In this document: positions 54,985-64,000 of the stretch, in pieces
Position numbering within the stretch: position 1 is the stretch's first letter
How the letters are laid out: each line of letters begins with the position of its first letter
Source of the DNA: Oligoflexales bacterium
Lineage (GTDB): Bacteria; Bdellovibrionota_B; Oligoflexia; Oligoflexales; JALZUQ01
Reading direction: 5' to 3'
DNA: 64,000 nucleotides
NCBI GenBank assembly: GCA_023301465.1
Contig: JALZUQ010000048.1
Coordinates: forward strand, 44,973 to 108,972
Program-made: the position numbers and the translations under genes
The notes under the pieces: model-generated
Seen by the model: only the letters and a program-made list of their open reading frames with translations
What the model was told of the DNA's origin: nothing
Database searches by the model: none

Positions 54985-55011
54985 ACCTTAATTCCTCAAG
55001 TGTTTGTTCTC

Positions 55012-56031
55012 TTACTTAGAGCTTTTGACCAATTCCCTTACCCACCTATTGTGTTCCTTAAGAGTTTTAGAAAAATGGTGTTCTTTAGATTGATCGGTCT
55101 TTGTCACATAAAAATAATAGCCTTGGTTGCTTGGGTTAAAAACAGCTTCAAGAGCATCTAATGAAGGGGAGGCTATTGCAGTTGGGGGTAAGCCCTTGTG
55201 AACACGGGAGTTGTAAAGGTTTTTTTTGTCTTTTAGGTGGCTCCACTTAATATCACCTTGATAGTCTTTAATTCCATAGATTAATGCAGCATCAATCCCC
55301 AAAAAATCCTTCTTTTTTAGTCTGTTCCAGATAACCTCAGCGACCTTAGGGTACTCGTTTTTGATTTGAGTTTCAGCTTCGATGAGTGAGGCAAAAACAA
55401 CCCACTCATTCATGGATAGCCCAGATTTTTTTAGTTGGTTCTGATACTTGTTTTTAGTTCGTTTGAAAAACTCATCGACACCAGTTTTAATGACATCTTG
55501 AATTGTGCTTGGTTTATAAAATCTATAAGTAGCAGGGTAAATGTATCCTTCTAGTGATGTAGAAGGAATTTTATAGTCTTTCAACATGTTCTTGTCTTTT
55601 AGGGCAAGCTCTAATTGTTCTTTGTTTTGAACTAGGTTTAGATTTTTTAGTTTAGAGAAAGACCTTCTGATGGACTGACCTTCAGGAAAGTTGATTTCGA
55701 ATAAAACCTCTTGAAAAGTATCGCCAGCGATCATTTTTTTAATGATGTCGGTATTGGATATTTGGTTTTTGAATTGATAGTTTCCTGCTTGAAACTTTGA
55801 GTAATCAGAGAACATTCGTACGTAATAGTAGAAGAGGTGTTGGTTGTCTATTAGCCCTGCAGTTTCTAATTGACTTGAAAGATTTTTGAGGCTTACACCT
55901 TTTTCAAGCTTGAATTTTGTGGTTTGAGCAAGTGAAGTAGCTTGTAGAGGCCAAACACCATGAAGAAAGTAGTAACCACCACCTATGATAATAGCAGCAG
56001 TAATGAGTAATGCGAAAAAGATTTTTTTCAA
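55012..56031 (-). CDS. mltG: Endolytic murein transglycosylase MltG
   Basis: The 339-residue protein has one N-terminal membrane helix (about residues 5-22) and a periplasmic YceG domain. The catalytic Glu lies in ASLIEAETQ (Glu218 or 220). WNRLKKKDFLGIDAALIYGI and the end motif PPTAIASPSLDALEAV fit the family. MltG cuts nascent glycan strands and sets their length. The GTG or ATG start overlaps the lipoprotein gene by four bases. It is the fifth gene of the panC-plsB operon. Confidence 0.93.
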   Translation of the reverse strand: MKKIFFALLITAAIIIGGGYYFLHGVWPLQATSLAQTTKFKLEKGVSLKNLSSQLETAGLIDNQHLFYYYVRMFSDYSKFQAGNYQFKNQISNTDIIKKMIAGDTFQEVLFEINFPEGQSIRRSFSKLKNLNLVQNKEQLELALKDKNMLKDYKIPSTSLEGYIYPATYRFYKPSTIQDVIKTGVDEFFKRTKNKYQNQLKKSGLSMNEWVVFASLIEAETQIKNEYPKVAEVIWNRLKKKDFLGIDAALIYGIKDYQGDIKWSHLKDKKNLYNSRVHKGLPPTAIASPSLDALEAVFNPSNQGYYFYVTKTDQSKEHHFSKTLKEHNRWVRELVKSSK

Positions 56032-56984
56032 AGTGTATCACCCTTAGTAAATGGGCATATTGGTAATCTGACTTTTAGTTTTAAGCCATACCTGCGTTGC
56101 CAGCTGTAATGGTCGTCTTCAAATGTAGAGTCTTTTTGAGTGGGTAGCAAAATTGTATTCGTGGAAAATGTTTTTGTTTTCTTTGAGACCCAATATTGAT
56201 CTACAAAACCATACAAGTCTTTTTGTGATGGGTGTGATGTGTAGAGTTTGTTATCATTTGTAGCGGTCTGGCAATTTTCACATGTTAGTGTAGTGTTTTG
56301 GTATTCGTCAGTTATGGCTTTAAAATTTGGAAGTTTAGATTCTGGAAGATAGCCAGCGATGACATAGCGATTATGGCAAGTGGATTTTTCTTTTAAGAGT
56401 ATGGTGATTCTTTCTTCAAGAAAGCTGTCCCATTTTTCTTTAGTTGCTTGATCATATTGCTGAGGAGATTGGATATGAATGAGTACAATGGATTGAGCCA
56501 ACCACTTTATTCCAATTGTTTGAATATAAGCATTCGTCTCTTCTAGTTTGAATGTTCTCAGAGGGGAGTCTATATTGTATTTTTTATCAATAATAAACCC
56601 ACCGTATTCGACTTCATCTGTGAGTGAATTAGTTTGAGTTTGCGTTAGCTCCCAATGGTATTCTTTTAGGGCGTCGTAAGATAAAATCACTTCATCGGAT
56701 TCATTTTCGTTTGATGATTTTTTGAGGATTTGATTTGCAAAAATCACATCAGGTTTCTCAGCGTAAATTTCTTTTGTGATGCGGTCTAGTCTTTGTCTGC
56801 GGTAGATCCAATTTCCTAATAGTTCATCGTTCTCTTCCCATTGATTAAAAAATTCAATCATGTGAAGAGATAGGGAAGTTGAGTCCAATTGAGTCGTTGG
56901 TTGAATAGCTTCTTCTAACGAAGGTGCACTAGGATCACAACTAACAACCAATATGGCGAGAAATAACAATTCTTTGAATTTCAC
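56028..56984 (-). CDS. Lipoprotein, operon partner of MltG
   Basis: From the GTG at 56984 (AAGG five bases upstream) the 318-residue protein has a signal ending LVVSC, a lipobox. A longer frame to 57035 lies inside the acyl-CoA dehydrogenase gene and is rejected. It contains a paired CENC motif near residue 240 and otherwise soluble helical and strand segments. No family is recognised. It overlaps the acyl-CoA dehydrogenase by 44 bases and mltG by four. A role near the cell wall is only suggested by position. Confidence 0.65.
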   Translation of the reverse strand: MKFKELLFLAILVVSCDPSAPSLEEAIQPTTQLDSTSLSLHMIEFFNQWEENDELLGNWIYRRQRLDRITKEIYAEKPDVIFANQILKKSSNENESDEVILSYDALKEYHWELTQTQTNSLTDEVEYGGFIIDKKYNIDSPLRTFKLEETNAYIQTIGIKWLAQSIVLIHIQSPQQYDQATKEKWDSFLEERITILLKEKSTCHNRYVIAGYLPESKLPNFKAITDEYQNTTLTCENCQTATNDNKLYTSHPSQKDLYGFVDQYWVSKKTKTFSTNTILLPTQKDSTFEDDHYSWQRRYGLKLKVRLPICPFTKGDTL

Positions 56985-58104
56985 TTGTGCCTTCTCCAAT
57001 ACGCAATAAAGCTGCGTCTCTGTAGTGCCTTTCAATTGGGTATTCTTTCATGAGGCCGTACCCACCAAAAATTTGTTGACCTTCACGGGCACAAAACTCA
57101 GCAACTTCAGAGCAATATAGTTTTGCCATTGCTGCAATCTTTGCAAAGTCTTTTTTGTTGTCGCGGAGCCAACATGCTTTGTAAAGCATGTTTTCAGCTG
57201 CTTCAATGCGAGTCGCCATCTCAGCAAGTTTAAATGCAATTGCTTGATGTTTTGCAATGGCAACACCAAATGTTTTGCGTTCATTCGCGTATTTTAGACT
57301 CCATTCGTATGCTCCCTTTGCAAGGCCAAGTCCCATGGCTGCAATGGATAATCGTCCACCATCTAGTGTTTCCATCATGATTTTGAAGCCTTCGCCTAGT
57401 TTCCCAAGGAGTTGGGACTCATGGACTTTAACTTCGTTAAGATAGAGTTCTCCAGTATTCGATGATCTCCACATCATCTTATCTTTCATTGCAACTGCTT
57501 TGAGGCCCTCGGCATCGGGCTTTACTAAAAAGCAGCTTAAGCTATTTCGGCCTTTTTCAGTTTTGCCGGAGACAGCTTGCATAGTGATACCTTTTGTGAG
57601 TTCACACGCACTATTTGTAATCCAGATTTTTGAGCCGTTGATATAGTAGTGATCATCGCCTTCGTTTTTTTTGAAGGCTGTTGTTTTTGATGCTTGAGCA
57701 TCAGAGCCAGCATCAGGCTCCGTCAAGCCGAACGCCCAAAGGCCAGCACCGTCGCAAAGTGATGGCAAGATGGATTGTTTTTGTTCTTCGGTACCATAGT
57801 AATAAATTGGGCCACAGCCAAGGCTGTTATGAGCGGCAATCGTCGCAGCTTGAGAACCATCAACTTTTGCAAGTTCTTCTACGGCAATAATATAACTTAA
57901 GTAGTCTAAGCCTTGACCGCCATATTTAGGGTCAACAAACATACCAAATAAACCAAGCTCGCCCATTTTTTTTGTGAGCTCTATAGAAAATTTTTCTTCT
58001 TGGTCTAGCTCATGAGCTGCTGGTATAATTTCATTATTGGCAAACTCTCTAACAGCTTCTCTGAGTAAGGACTGTTCACTGTCTTCTGAAAAACTATACG
58101 CCAT
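56941..58104 (-). CDS. Acyl-CoA dehydrogenase
   Basis: The ATG at 58104 (GAGG six bases upstream) gives 387 residues, normal for the FAD-dependent short- and medium-chain family. The FAD and substrate regions are FGLTEPDAGSDA and WITNSA near residue 130-165, DGGRLSIAAMGLGLAKGAYEW, QIFGGYGLMKEYPIERHYRD, and the catalytic base in GEGTSEIQR near the end. It introduces a double bond into acyl-CoA in fatty-acid or amino-acid oxidation, with electrons going to ETF. It overlaps plsB by 11 bases, so a link to lipid turnover is likely. Confidence 0.93.
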   Translation of the reverse strand: MAYSFSEDSEQSLLREAVREFANNEIIPAAHELDQEEKFSIELTKKMGELGLFGMFVDPKYGGQGLDYLSYIIAVEELAKVDGSQAATIAAHNSLGCGPIYYYGTEEQKQSILPSLCDGAGLWAFGLTEPDAGSDAQASKTTAFKKNEGDDHYYINGSKIWITNSACELTKGITMQAVSGKTEKGRNSLSCFLVKPDAEGLKAVAMKDKMMWRSSNTGELYLNEVKVHESQLLGKLGEGFKIMMETLDGGRLSIAAMGLGLAKGAYEWSLKYANERKTFGVAIAKHQAIAFKLAEMATRIEAAENMLYKACWLRDNKKDFAKIAAMAKLYCSEVAEFCAREGQQIFGGYGLMKEYPIERHYRDAALLRIGEGTSEIQRIVISRHIGC

Positions 58105-60589
58105 GGTTGTCCTCATTCTTTGCTTGTTGAAAGTGTTGATTCGTTACTACGTTCTTTAAATCATTGCTGAGAAAAATCATACAAGATTCCTCAATAGATT
58201 TGAAGTTGTCATTTTTTTGGAAAAAGCCATTTTCAGTAGAAGTGAGGAAATTATCATCTTTTAAAGCATCAAAGAAGCTGACTAGGGCTTTATTGTTCAA
58301 GTTTCCTTCATGATTTAAGCCTGAAAGAACTCTAAGCTTTTCTAATGCGTTCTTACTGTACGCTAGAAATTCAGTTCTACTGATTTGTTTATCTGTTGGG
58401 ATCTTTGAAAGCAAACTGACTACGAAAGCATACCTTTGAAAGCTATGTCTTGCTAAGTTTGCGATTAGATTTATATGAGAGTTTCGTTCAAGCGGTGAAT
58501 CTAGTAATTCGATTTTTGAATCTTTGTACTTTACGATTTTATGTTCATGAAACTGTTCAATAATATTTTCAAAAACACCCAAGTGTGCGTTATTGGTCAT
58601 GTCAATAAAATGATCTTTACAAAAAAAGCTGTAAATATTTTCACAGTCTTTTTTAAGTTCTTCTATAGAAACAGGCCCTTTGAAGAAAGTTTGCACAAGA
58701 TAATAAGCAGTGATGGAATGAGCCCCAATCACATGTGTTAAGTTGTTTCGGCTGTAAAGGGCGAGTGTTGTTTGTTGTGCGTCTAGATACATGACATCAC
58801 CGTCAGTGCTTTGGAGCCTGTTCATGAATTTTGTTTCTTCAGCTAGCTTGATGACTTGTGCAGGGTTCAAATCTGTAGTGGTCCAATTTTGATTGTGTTT
58901 ATATGTTTGAAGCATTGATTTTAAGACTTTAATGAATTGTTGCATTTCATTTTCATCTAATGCTTTTTGTTTTGTTGAAAGCAACGAAAGTGCACATAGA
59001 GCATTGTTGCCAATATGTGCTGACTTATTAATTCCAATATGTATCTTTTGTGCCAACTGTGCATTAAACTTAGCAAACCATTCTGGTTTGTGATTATATT
59101 TTATTTTGGAATCCAGAGTTTCGTTTTTATCTTTTAAGTATTGGTCTAAGTTTTGATCGAGCTTAATGCTTTCTCCAAAATTAACGCTAATATAACCGTA
59201 TTTATTTTTAAACACTCCACCAAGTTTGAATAATTCAGCGAGGGACTCTTTCTTTTTTTGAGCTCCTTGTAACTCTTTTTGATAAGATCTGATTTCTAGT
59301 AGTTTGTCATAGTTAATAAAAACCGGAACCATTGCGAGAGGTTTGTGGTCATCTCGCAGATAACTATGTGTTACCATTGATAACATACCTGTCTTTGGTT
59401 GAAGAATTTTTCCTGTTCGAGATCTTCCGCCTTCTGTAAAAAATAAAACTGAATGCTCTGTTTTGACGAGAAAGTGTATATATTCATTAAAAATAGCCAT
59501 GTACAATCTATTGCCACGGAACTTTCTTCGTATAAAAAAAGCACCTGAATTTCTAAAGATAGTCCCCATTGGCCAAAAATTAAGATTTAGTCCAGCGGCA
59601 GTGTGTGGAACACGTAGCCCAATTTTGTGGATTAAGTATTTAAATACTAGGTAGTCTACGTGACTCCTGTGGCAAGGTATATAAACAAGTCTGTGCGATG
59701 CAGCAATATCTCTAAGTTTATCTTCACCTCTTACTTCAATATCGGAGAACATTCTTCCCCACACTCTTGTAAGTAATGCACTAAACCATTTTACAACAGA
59801 GTGTTTCTGATCAGCTAGTATCTCGCGAACTATCTTATTCGCTTGCTTCGTAGTTTTTTCGGATGATTGTTTTTTTCTACTAGACTCTTCTGTAATGGCA
59901 GCTTGTACGGCTTCTGATTGAATTATTTTTTTGATGACACTTTCACGAGGTTGCCAGTTAGGACCAATAACAGACTGTCTTTCTCTATAAAAGTGGACTC
60001 TTAAAACTCTTCTGATGCGTTTTGCGAGCTCGTGAATGTTTGTTGATTCGTTTAGTTGCTCGTTGAGTATGATGGGTTTTCCAAAACTACAGAAAACCTC
60101 TTTGCCTTGAGCTAGAATAATAAAGAACTTTTGTAAAAATCCAGCATGTTCATCATCAGTATATATAGACCGAAAAAAAGAGCCGTTGCTTTTTTTGTGG
60201 TCACTGCCCCAAACAATACTGACAGGCAATAATACAATATTAGTACTGGGGTCCTTGGATGCATTTGAGAGTAAGTCATAAATTTTTGCTGGAGGCGACT
60301 GCCGTCTTTTAGGAGCTACAAGTCCTAATTTAGATAAGAAAATATGCCTTTTGAAACCTAAGAAACTAAGCTTTGGTGATTTGCCTAGTATGGGAGTAAT
60401 TCCAAGCTTTTTTGATTGCCTTTCAATAACCCCTATATCTGATAATGAATTATCTTTTGTGACATATATAATTTCGGATCCCTCGGGGATATTAAAATCA
60501 GAAATGTTTTTTGGATAGGTGCGAACCCGAATCCAGTAACTGAGGACCCATGCAACAAACCTGTATATGGTTAATAGAATTCTATTCAT
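58094..60589 (-). CDS. plsB: Glycerol-3-phosphate acyltransferase
   Basis: From the ATG at 60589 (AAGGA six bases upstream) the protein has 831 residues, close to the 807 of E. coli PlsB. The acyltransferase motifs are HRSHVD (307-312, catalytic His-Asp), FFIRRKFRGN (351-360), and FFTEGGRSRTGK (383-394). It makes 1-acyl-glycerol-3-phosphate at the inner membrane, the first step of phospholipid synthesis. The first 60 residues contain a hydrophobic stretch. It overlaps panC by eight bases. Confidence 0.95.
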   Translation of the reverse strand: MNRILLTIYRFVAWVLSYWIRVRTYPKNISDFNIPEGSEIIYVTKDNSLSDIGVIERQSKKLGITPILGKSPKLSFLGFKRHIFLSKLGLVAPKRRQSPPAKIYDLLSNASKDPSTNIVLLPVSIVWGSDHKKSNGSFFRSIYTDDEHAGFLQKFFIILAQGKEVFCSFGKPIILNEQLNESTNIHELAKRIRRVLRVHFYRERQSVIGPNWQPRESVIKKIIQSEAVQAAITEESSRKKQSSEKTTKQANKIVREILADQKHSVVKWFSALLTRVWGRMFSDIEVRGEDKLRDIAASHRLVYIPCHRSHVDYLVFKYLIHKIGLRVPHTAAGLNLNFWPMGTIFRNSGAFFIRRKFRGNRLYMAIFNEYIHFLVKTEHSVLFFTEGGRSRTGKILQPKTGMLSMVTHSYLRDDHKPLAMVPVFINYDKLLEIRSYQKELQGAQKKKESLAELFKLGGVFKNKYGYISVNFGESIKLDQNLDQYLKDKNETLDSKIKYNHKPEWFAKFNAQLAQKIHIGINKSAHIGNNALCALSLLSTKQKALDENEMQQFIKVLKSMLQTYKHNQNWTTTDLNPAQVIKLAEETKFMNRLQSTDGDVMYLDAQQTTLALYSRNNLTHVIGAHSITAYYLVQTFFKGPVSIEELKKDCENIYSFFCKDHFIDMTNNAHLGVFENIIEQFHEHKIVKYKDSKIELLDSPLERNSHINLIANLARHSFQRYAFVVSLLSKIPTDKQISRTEFLAYSKNALEKLRVLSGLNHEGNLNNKALVSFFDALKDDNFLTSTENGFFQKNDNFKSIEESCMIFLSNDLKNVVTNQHFQQAKNEDNHGV

Positions 60590-61454
60590 TCGTTTCCTTC
60601 GTAGGGATTTTTCTTGGCGGTAACTCAATGTTATCAATGAGTCTTGTCTTTCCTAAGTATGCCGCAGCTAGAGCTATGCATGCTTTATGGGAAAGTTCTA
60701 TTTTTTGGAGGTTTTCTTGATCGAGAATTTCAATATAATCAAGTTTAAAATCATTTTTTAATGCGTTCTTAAACTTTTTTACAAGAATCGAAGTGTTTTC
60801 TTCTTTTTCCCACTGTGATTTTAGTGACAGTAAGGCTTTTCTGAGTTGGGGAGCTTTTTGCTTTTCTGTTGATGATAGATATGCGTTACGTGAACTAAGA
60901 GCAAGTCCATCATTTTGTCTGACTGTTTCTACGCCAATGACACTGGTTTTAAAAAAGAAGTCTTTGCACATATTTTTAACGATTTGAAGTTGTTGGTAAT
61001 CTTTTTTTCCCATGTACATAAAGTCAGGTTGAACGATATTAAGTAGTTTAGTTAAAACCGTGAGAACACCTTGAAAATGAGTTGGTCGAGATAAACCACA
61101 TGCTAGTTGGTTCATTTTTTTAGGTGGTAGAACCATGTTTTTGTTTTTGCATGGGTACAATTCAGAAACTTCAGGAATAAAAAACACAGCATTAGTATCG
61201 ATAGCTAAAATAGCATCAACATCTTTTTGAACCTGTTTTGGATAAGATCCAAGATCTTCATTTGCAGCAAACTGAGTTGGGTTCACAAAGATTGAAATAA
61301 TATGGTTTTGGTTACCATCTTCTAGTGACTTCTTTAGAAGTTGGCAGTGCCCTTCGTGCAGTGCTCCCATGGTGGGTATGAAGCTCCATTTTTTATCATG
61401 ATTTGACATGAAAAATCGAAGGTCAGAAATAGTTTGGAATGTATTTTTGATCAA
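60582..61454 (-). CDS. panC: Pantoate-beta-alanine ligase
   Basis: The 290-residue enzyme joins pantoate and beta-alanine with ATP to give pantothenate, the precursor of CoA. It has the family motifs PTMGALHEGH (27-36), VNPTQFAANEDL, CGLSRPTHFQGVLTVLTKLLN, and MGKKDYQQLQIVKNM. The late SSRNAYLS motif also fits. It is the first gene of a minus-strand operon with plsB, acyl-CoA dehydrogenase, lipoprotein, mltG and PilZ. Making CoA and using acyl groups in one operon is logical. Confidence 0.96.
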   Translation of the reverse strand: MIKNTFQTISDLRFFMSNHDKKWSFIPTMGALHEGHCQLLKKSLEDGNQNHIISIFVNPTQFAANEDLGSYPKQVQKDVDAILAIDTNAVFFIPEVSELYPCKNKNMVLPPKKMNQLACGLSRPTHFQGVLTVLTKLLNIVQPDFMYMGKKDYQQLQIVKNMCKDFFFKTSVIGVETVRQNDGLALSSRNAYLSSTEKQKAPQLRKALLSLKSQWEKEENTSILVKKFKNALKNDFKLDYIEILDQENLQKIELSHKACIALAAAYLGKTRLIDNIELPPRKIPTKETNE

Positions 61455-61656
61455 GAAAACTACCTTTTATAAAACCTACTGACATTAAAAAGAAAAACCC
61501 TATTTCATTGAAATTAACAAATTAGAGTCCGTGTTGCTACGTAGAAAATACCAGTGATTTCAGTAGGTTATTTTTTTAACCCCGTCTCTCCTTAATTTGT
61601 TAGAATGGTAGGTAGATATAAATCATCAATATCAATTCAATGTAAGGTGGAAGACT

Positions 61657-62448
61657 ATGGGAAGTATCCTTCGTTTTTTTGTATTTTGCTTCACGCTTAT
61701 GATGCTTGTCCATTGTCAAACAATTGAGACAGCAAAAAAAAATGATAGTAAATCAAAAGTATTACAATCAAAAATTGGGATTATTGTAAGCTATATAAAC
61801 TCTGGAAATTTAAGAACGGCTTTAAAAGAAGTAAAACAGTTAAAAAGATATTGGTCTGATCATCATGATGTATATTTGATTGATGGTTTGATTCATTTGG
61901 CTTTAGATAACAATAATAAAGCTGAGCAGGCGTTTAAGAGAAGCTATGAAATAAAGGAGTCAATATCACCTTTATTAAATCTAAGTTCTGTATATTTAAA
62001 GTCTAAGAAATACACATCTGCCATTCAAACATTGAAAAAAATTGAAGGGCAAATGGAGTCTGAAAAATACAAATTTCCTGAGAGAGTGTACTTAAATTTA
62101 GGAATAGCTTATTCACACCAGAATGATCACGTAAACTCTGTTAAATATTTAAAAAGATCGGTAGAAGAAAATCCAACGTATCATATGGGGTGGGTTGAGT
62201 TAGGCCGCGAGTATGAGTCTAAAGGAAAGCGTCGAAGTGCGTTAGAATCTTATAAAAAAGGTGTGCAATTTTGTAAAAATTGTATTGAGCCTACTGCAGA
62301 GCTTTCAAAATTCTATTTGCGAAATAACAAGAATATAGAGTCAGTCAAATTGTTAACTAGATTCTTAAAGTTTAAGAAGATTGATAAAAGACACAAAAAA
62401 ATTGTTCATAGATTGCTAAAAGTTTCTCGTAAAAAATTCTTAAGGTAA
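61657..62448 (+). CDS. TPR lipoprotein, PilF-like
   Basis: The 263-residue protein has a signal peptide ending LVHC, a lipobox. About five or six TPR-like repeats follow, such as GNLRTALKEVKQLKRYWSDH, DGLIHLALDNNNKAEQAFK and YLNLGIAYSHQNDHVNSVKYLK. The layout recalls PilF/PilW lipoproteins that help assemble type IV pilus secretins, but similar proteins have many roles. It is followed after 5 bases by the S41 protease. The lone AAGGTGG before the ATG is a strong ribosome-binding site. Confidence 0.8.
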   Translation: MGSILRFFVFCFTLMMLVHCQTIETAKKNDSKSKVLQSKIGIIVSYINSGNLRTALKEVKQLKRYWSDHHDVYLIDGLIHLALDNNNKAEQAFKRSYEIKESISPLLNLSSVYLKSKKYTSAIQTLKKIEGQMESEKYKFPERVYLNLGIAYSHQNDHVNSVKYLKRSVEENPTYHMGWVELGREYESKGKRRSALESYKKGVQFCKNCIEPTAELSKFYLRNNKNIESVKLLTRFLKFKKIDKRHKKIVHRLLKVSRKKFLR

Positions 62449-62453
62449 AAATA

Positions 62454-63638
62454 ATGATATTTAATAACAAGTGGTGTTTTGGTAGTGTTTTGTTTTTTAT
62501 CGCTTACGCATCTGTGTACGGACAATCAAATGATCGAGAACGCTACCTTGCCTTAGAAAGTTTTTCTAAGGCTGTTTTTTACTTAGAAAATTTATACGTC
62601 GAAAAGAAAAAAGTAGAAAGCACTGCTCTTTTAACTAGAGCAATGAAAGGTATCATTTCTGGTTTGGATGACCATACTGTTTTGATGCCAAAAAGAGCTT
62701 TTGAACAAATGAATGCTGATACACGTGGTGAGTTTGGTGGTATTGGAATTGTCGTTACAGAAAAAAAAGGGCAAATCGTTATCATTTCTCCCATAGAAGA
62801 CTCACCTGCATATAAAGTCGGTATCAAGGCGGGTGATGTTATTTTATCTATAGATAGTTTTGAACTCTCAAAACTTCCTAACGATGTTGCGATAGAAAAA
62901 ATGCGAGGAGCCCCAGGTTCAGTGATGGATCTAAAGATTATGAGGCAACCGGGAAATAAAATAAAATCTTTTAAAATTGTCCGCGAAGTCATTGAAGTTA
63001 AATCCGTGAAGTATTCTTCTTTGAGTGATAAAATTGGATATTTTAGAATTTCTAGTTTTCAAGAAACAACTCACCAAGAAATGAAAAAAATTCTTGCAAC
63101 AAAAGCTTCTGGTAAAAAAGGGATTATTATTGACCTTCGAAATAATCCAGGAGGTCTTTTAGATCAAGCTGTAAAAATTTCAGACTTATTTATTGATAGT
63201 GGGATTATTGTCTCCACGGTAGGAAGAAAAAGTAGTGATACACAAAGAGAATTTGCAACGAAAGAGGGTTCTGATTTAAAAACTAAAATTGTTGTTCTTA
63301 TGAATAAAGGCTCTGCTTCTGCAAGTGAGATTGTTGCTGGAGCATTACAAGACTATAAAAGAGCGACGATCTTAGGTCAGACTTCATATGGAAAAGGGTC
63401 GGTGCAAACTTTGATTCCACTTCCAGATGGTTCAGGGATTAAACTAACCATCGCACTTTACTACACTCCCCTTAAACAAGCTATCCAAGGCAATGGTGTG
63501 AAACCAGATATTGCTCTAAATCAAACCATCTTAAAAAATATGAGTTTAGGTGGTGGTGCTCTTTCTGGTTGGCCCACAAAAATGAAGGCAGACCTCGAAG
63601 TTCTTTATGGCTACAAGCATCTACTAAAAAAAATATAA
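62454..63638 (+). CDS. S41-family C-terminal processing peptidase
   Basis: The 394-residue protein has a signal peptide (to about residue 24), a PDZ domain (roughly 95-170, with EFGGIGIVV and AGDVILSID), and a Ser-Lys protease core. The catalytic Ser is in GSASASEI (287-291) and the Lys in SYGKGS (Lys314). DLRNNPGGLLDQA is also typical. CtpA/Prc-like enzymes trim or destroy periplasmic proteins. It lies 5 bases after the TPR lipoprotein, and some S41 enzymes need a TPR lipoprotein adaptor (as NlpI for Prc), so the pair may act together. Confidence 0.93.
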   Translation: MIFNNKWCFGSVLFFIAYASVYGQSNDRERYLALESFSKAVFYLENLYVEKKKVESTALLTRAMKGIISGLDDHTVLMPKRAFEQMNADTRGEFGGIGIVVTEKKGQIVIISPIEDSPAYKVGIKAGDVILSIDSFELSKLPNDVAIEKMRGAPGSVMDLKIMRQPGNKIKSFKIVREVIEVKSVKYSSLSDKIGYFRISSFQETTHQEMKKILATKASGKKGIIIDLRNNPGGLLDQAVKISDLFIDSGIIVSTVGRKSSDTQREFATKEGSDLKTKIVVLMNKGSASASEIVAGALQDYKRATILGQTSYGKGSVQTLIPLPDGSGIKLTIALYYTPLKQAIQGNGVKPDIALNQTILKNMSLGGGALSGWPTKMKADLEVLYGYKHLLKKI

Positions 63639-63647
63639 TGATTTTAG

Positions 63648-64000
<353 letters not shown>

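Overview
The window is an AT-rich chromosomal segment of a Gram-negative bacterium. Lipid A synthesis (lpxC), an LptF/LptG permease, PlsB, MltG, several outer-membrane-protein-like genes and many lipobox-bearing secreted proteins point to a double-membrane cell. The three-part FGAM synthase (purS/purQ/purL), the [4Fe-4S]-type PurF, a secreted beta-propeller lipoprotein, a PilZ protein and many secreted or TPR lipoproteins suggest a Bdellovibrionota or other former 'Deltaproteobacteria' lineage. That placement is inference. TTG and GTG starts are common (secY, rpsE, rplR, rpsC, purF, recN), and one gene appears to use CTG. I saw no CRISPR array, insertion sequence, prophage, tRNA or rRNA gene.

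Layout. 0-5 kb: a metallophosphoesterase, a proline-repeat lipoprotein, then a minus-strand run of hemD, a Tpx-like lipoprotein, a secreted beta-rich protein and a zinc-phospholipase-like protein. 5-11.5 kb: an ALDH7-family dehydrogenase with a clear terminator, then purS-purQ-purL-purF with overlapping ends. 11.5-13.4 kb: a sugar-phosphate transferase, a highly structured probable non-coding RNA with its own promoter on the minus strand (about 12564-12783), a lysine-rich small protein and rpsU. 13.8-29 kb: one continuous S10-spc-alpha ribosomal supercluster from rpsJ to rpsD, including secY, adk, infA, rpmJ and rpoA, followed by an LptF/LptG permease. Here rplX (L24) and rpsN (S14) are missing from their usual slots and rpsD lies after rplQ.

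29-43.5 kb: lipoproteins and TPR proteins, a 1133-residue secreted beta-propeller lipoprotein, recN (its ribosome-binding site lies inside a terminator-like hairpin), a UbiD-family decarboxylase, and a minus-strand cluster of outer-membrane or lipoprotein genes divergent from a TetR regulator with palindromic operators between them. 43.6-52.4 kb: tetR, three unrecognised proteins and pyrF in one direction, then lpxC, rsmD (opposite strand) and speA. 52.4-64 kb: small unknown genes, a secreted HELTH-motif putative metalloprotease, and a tightly overlapping minus-strand operon panC-plsB-acyl-CoA dehydrogenase-lipoprotein-mltG-PilZ. The end holds a TPR lipoprotein, an S41 processing protease and a lipoprotein with perfect 18-bp tandem repeats that runs off the window.

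Most of the window is housekeeping: translation, purine and pyrimidine synthesis, and envelope lipid and peptidoglycan assembly. The observations most worth following are the structured RNA at 12.6-12.8 kb with an embedded mini-ORF and paired SD/anti-SD sequences, the two missing ribosomal protein genes, the CTG-start secreted protein, the recN hairpin and the TetR operator pair.
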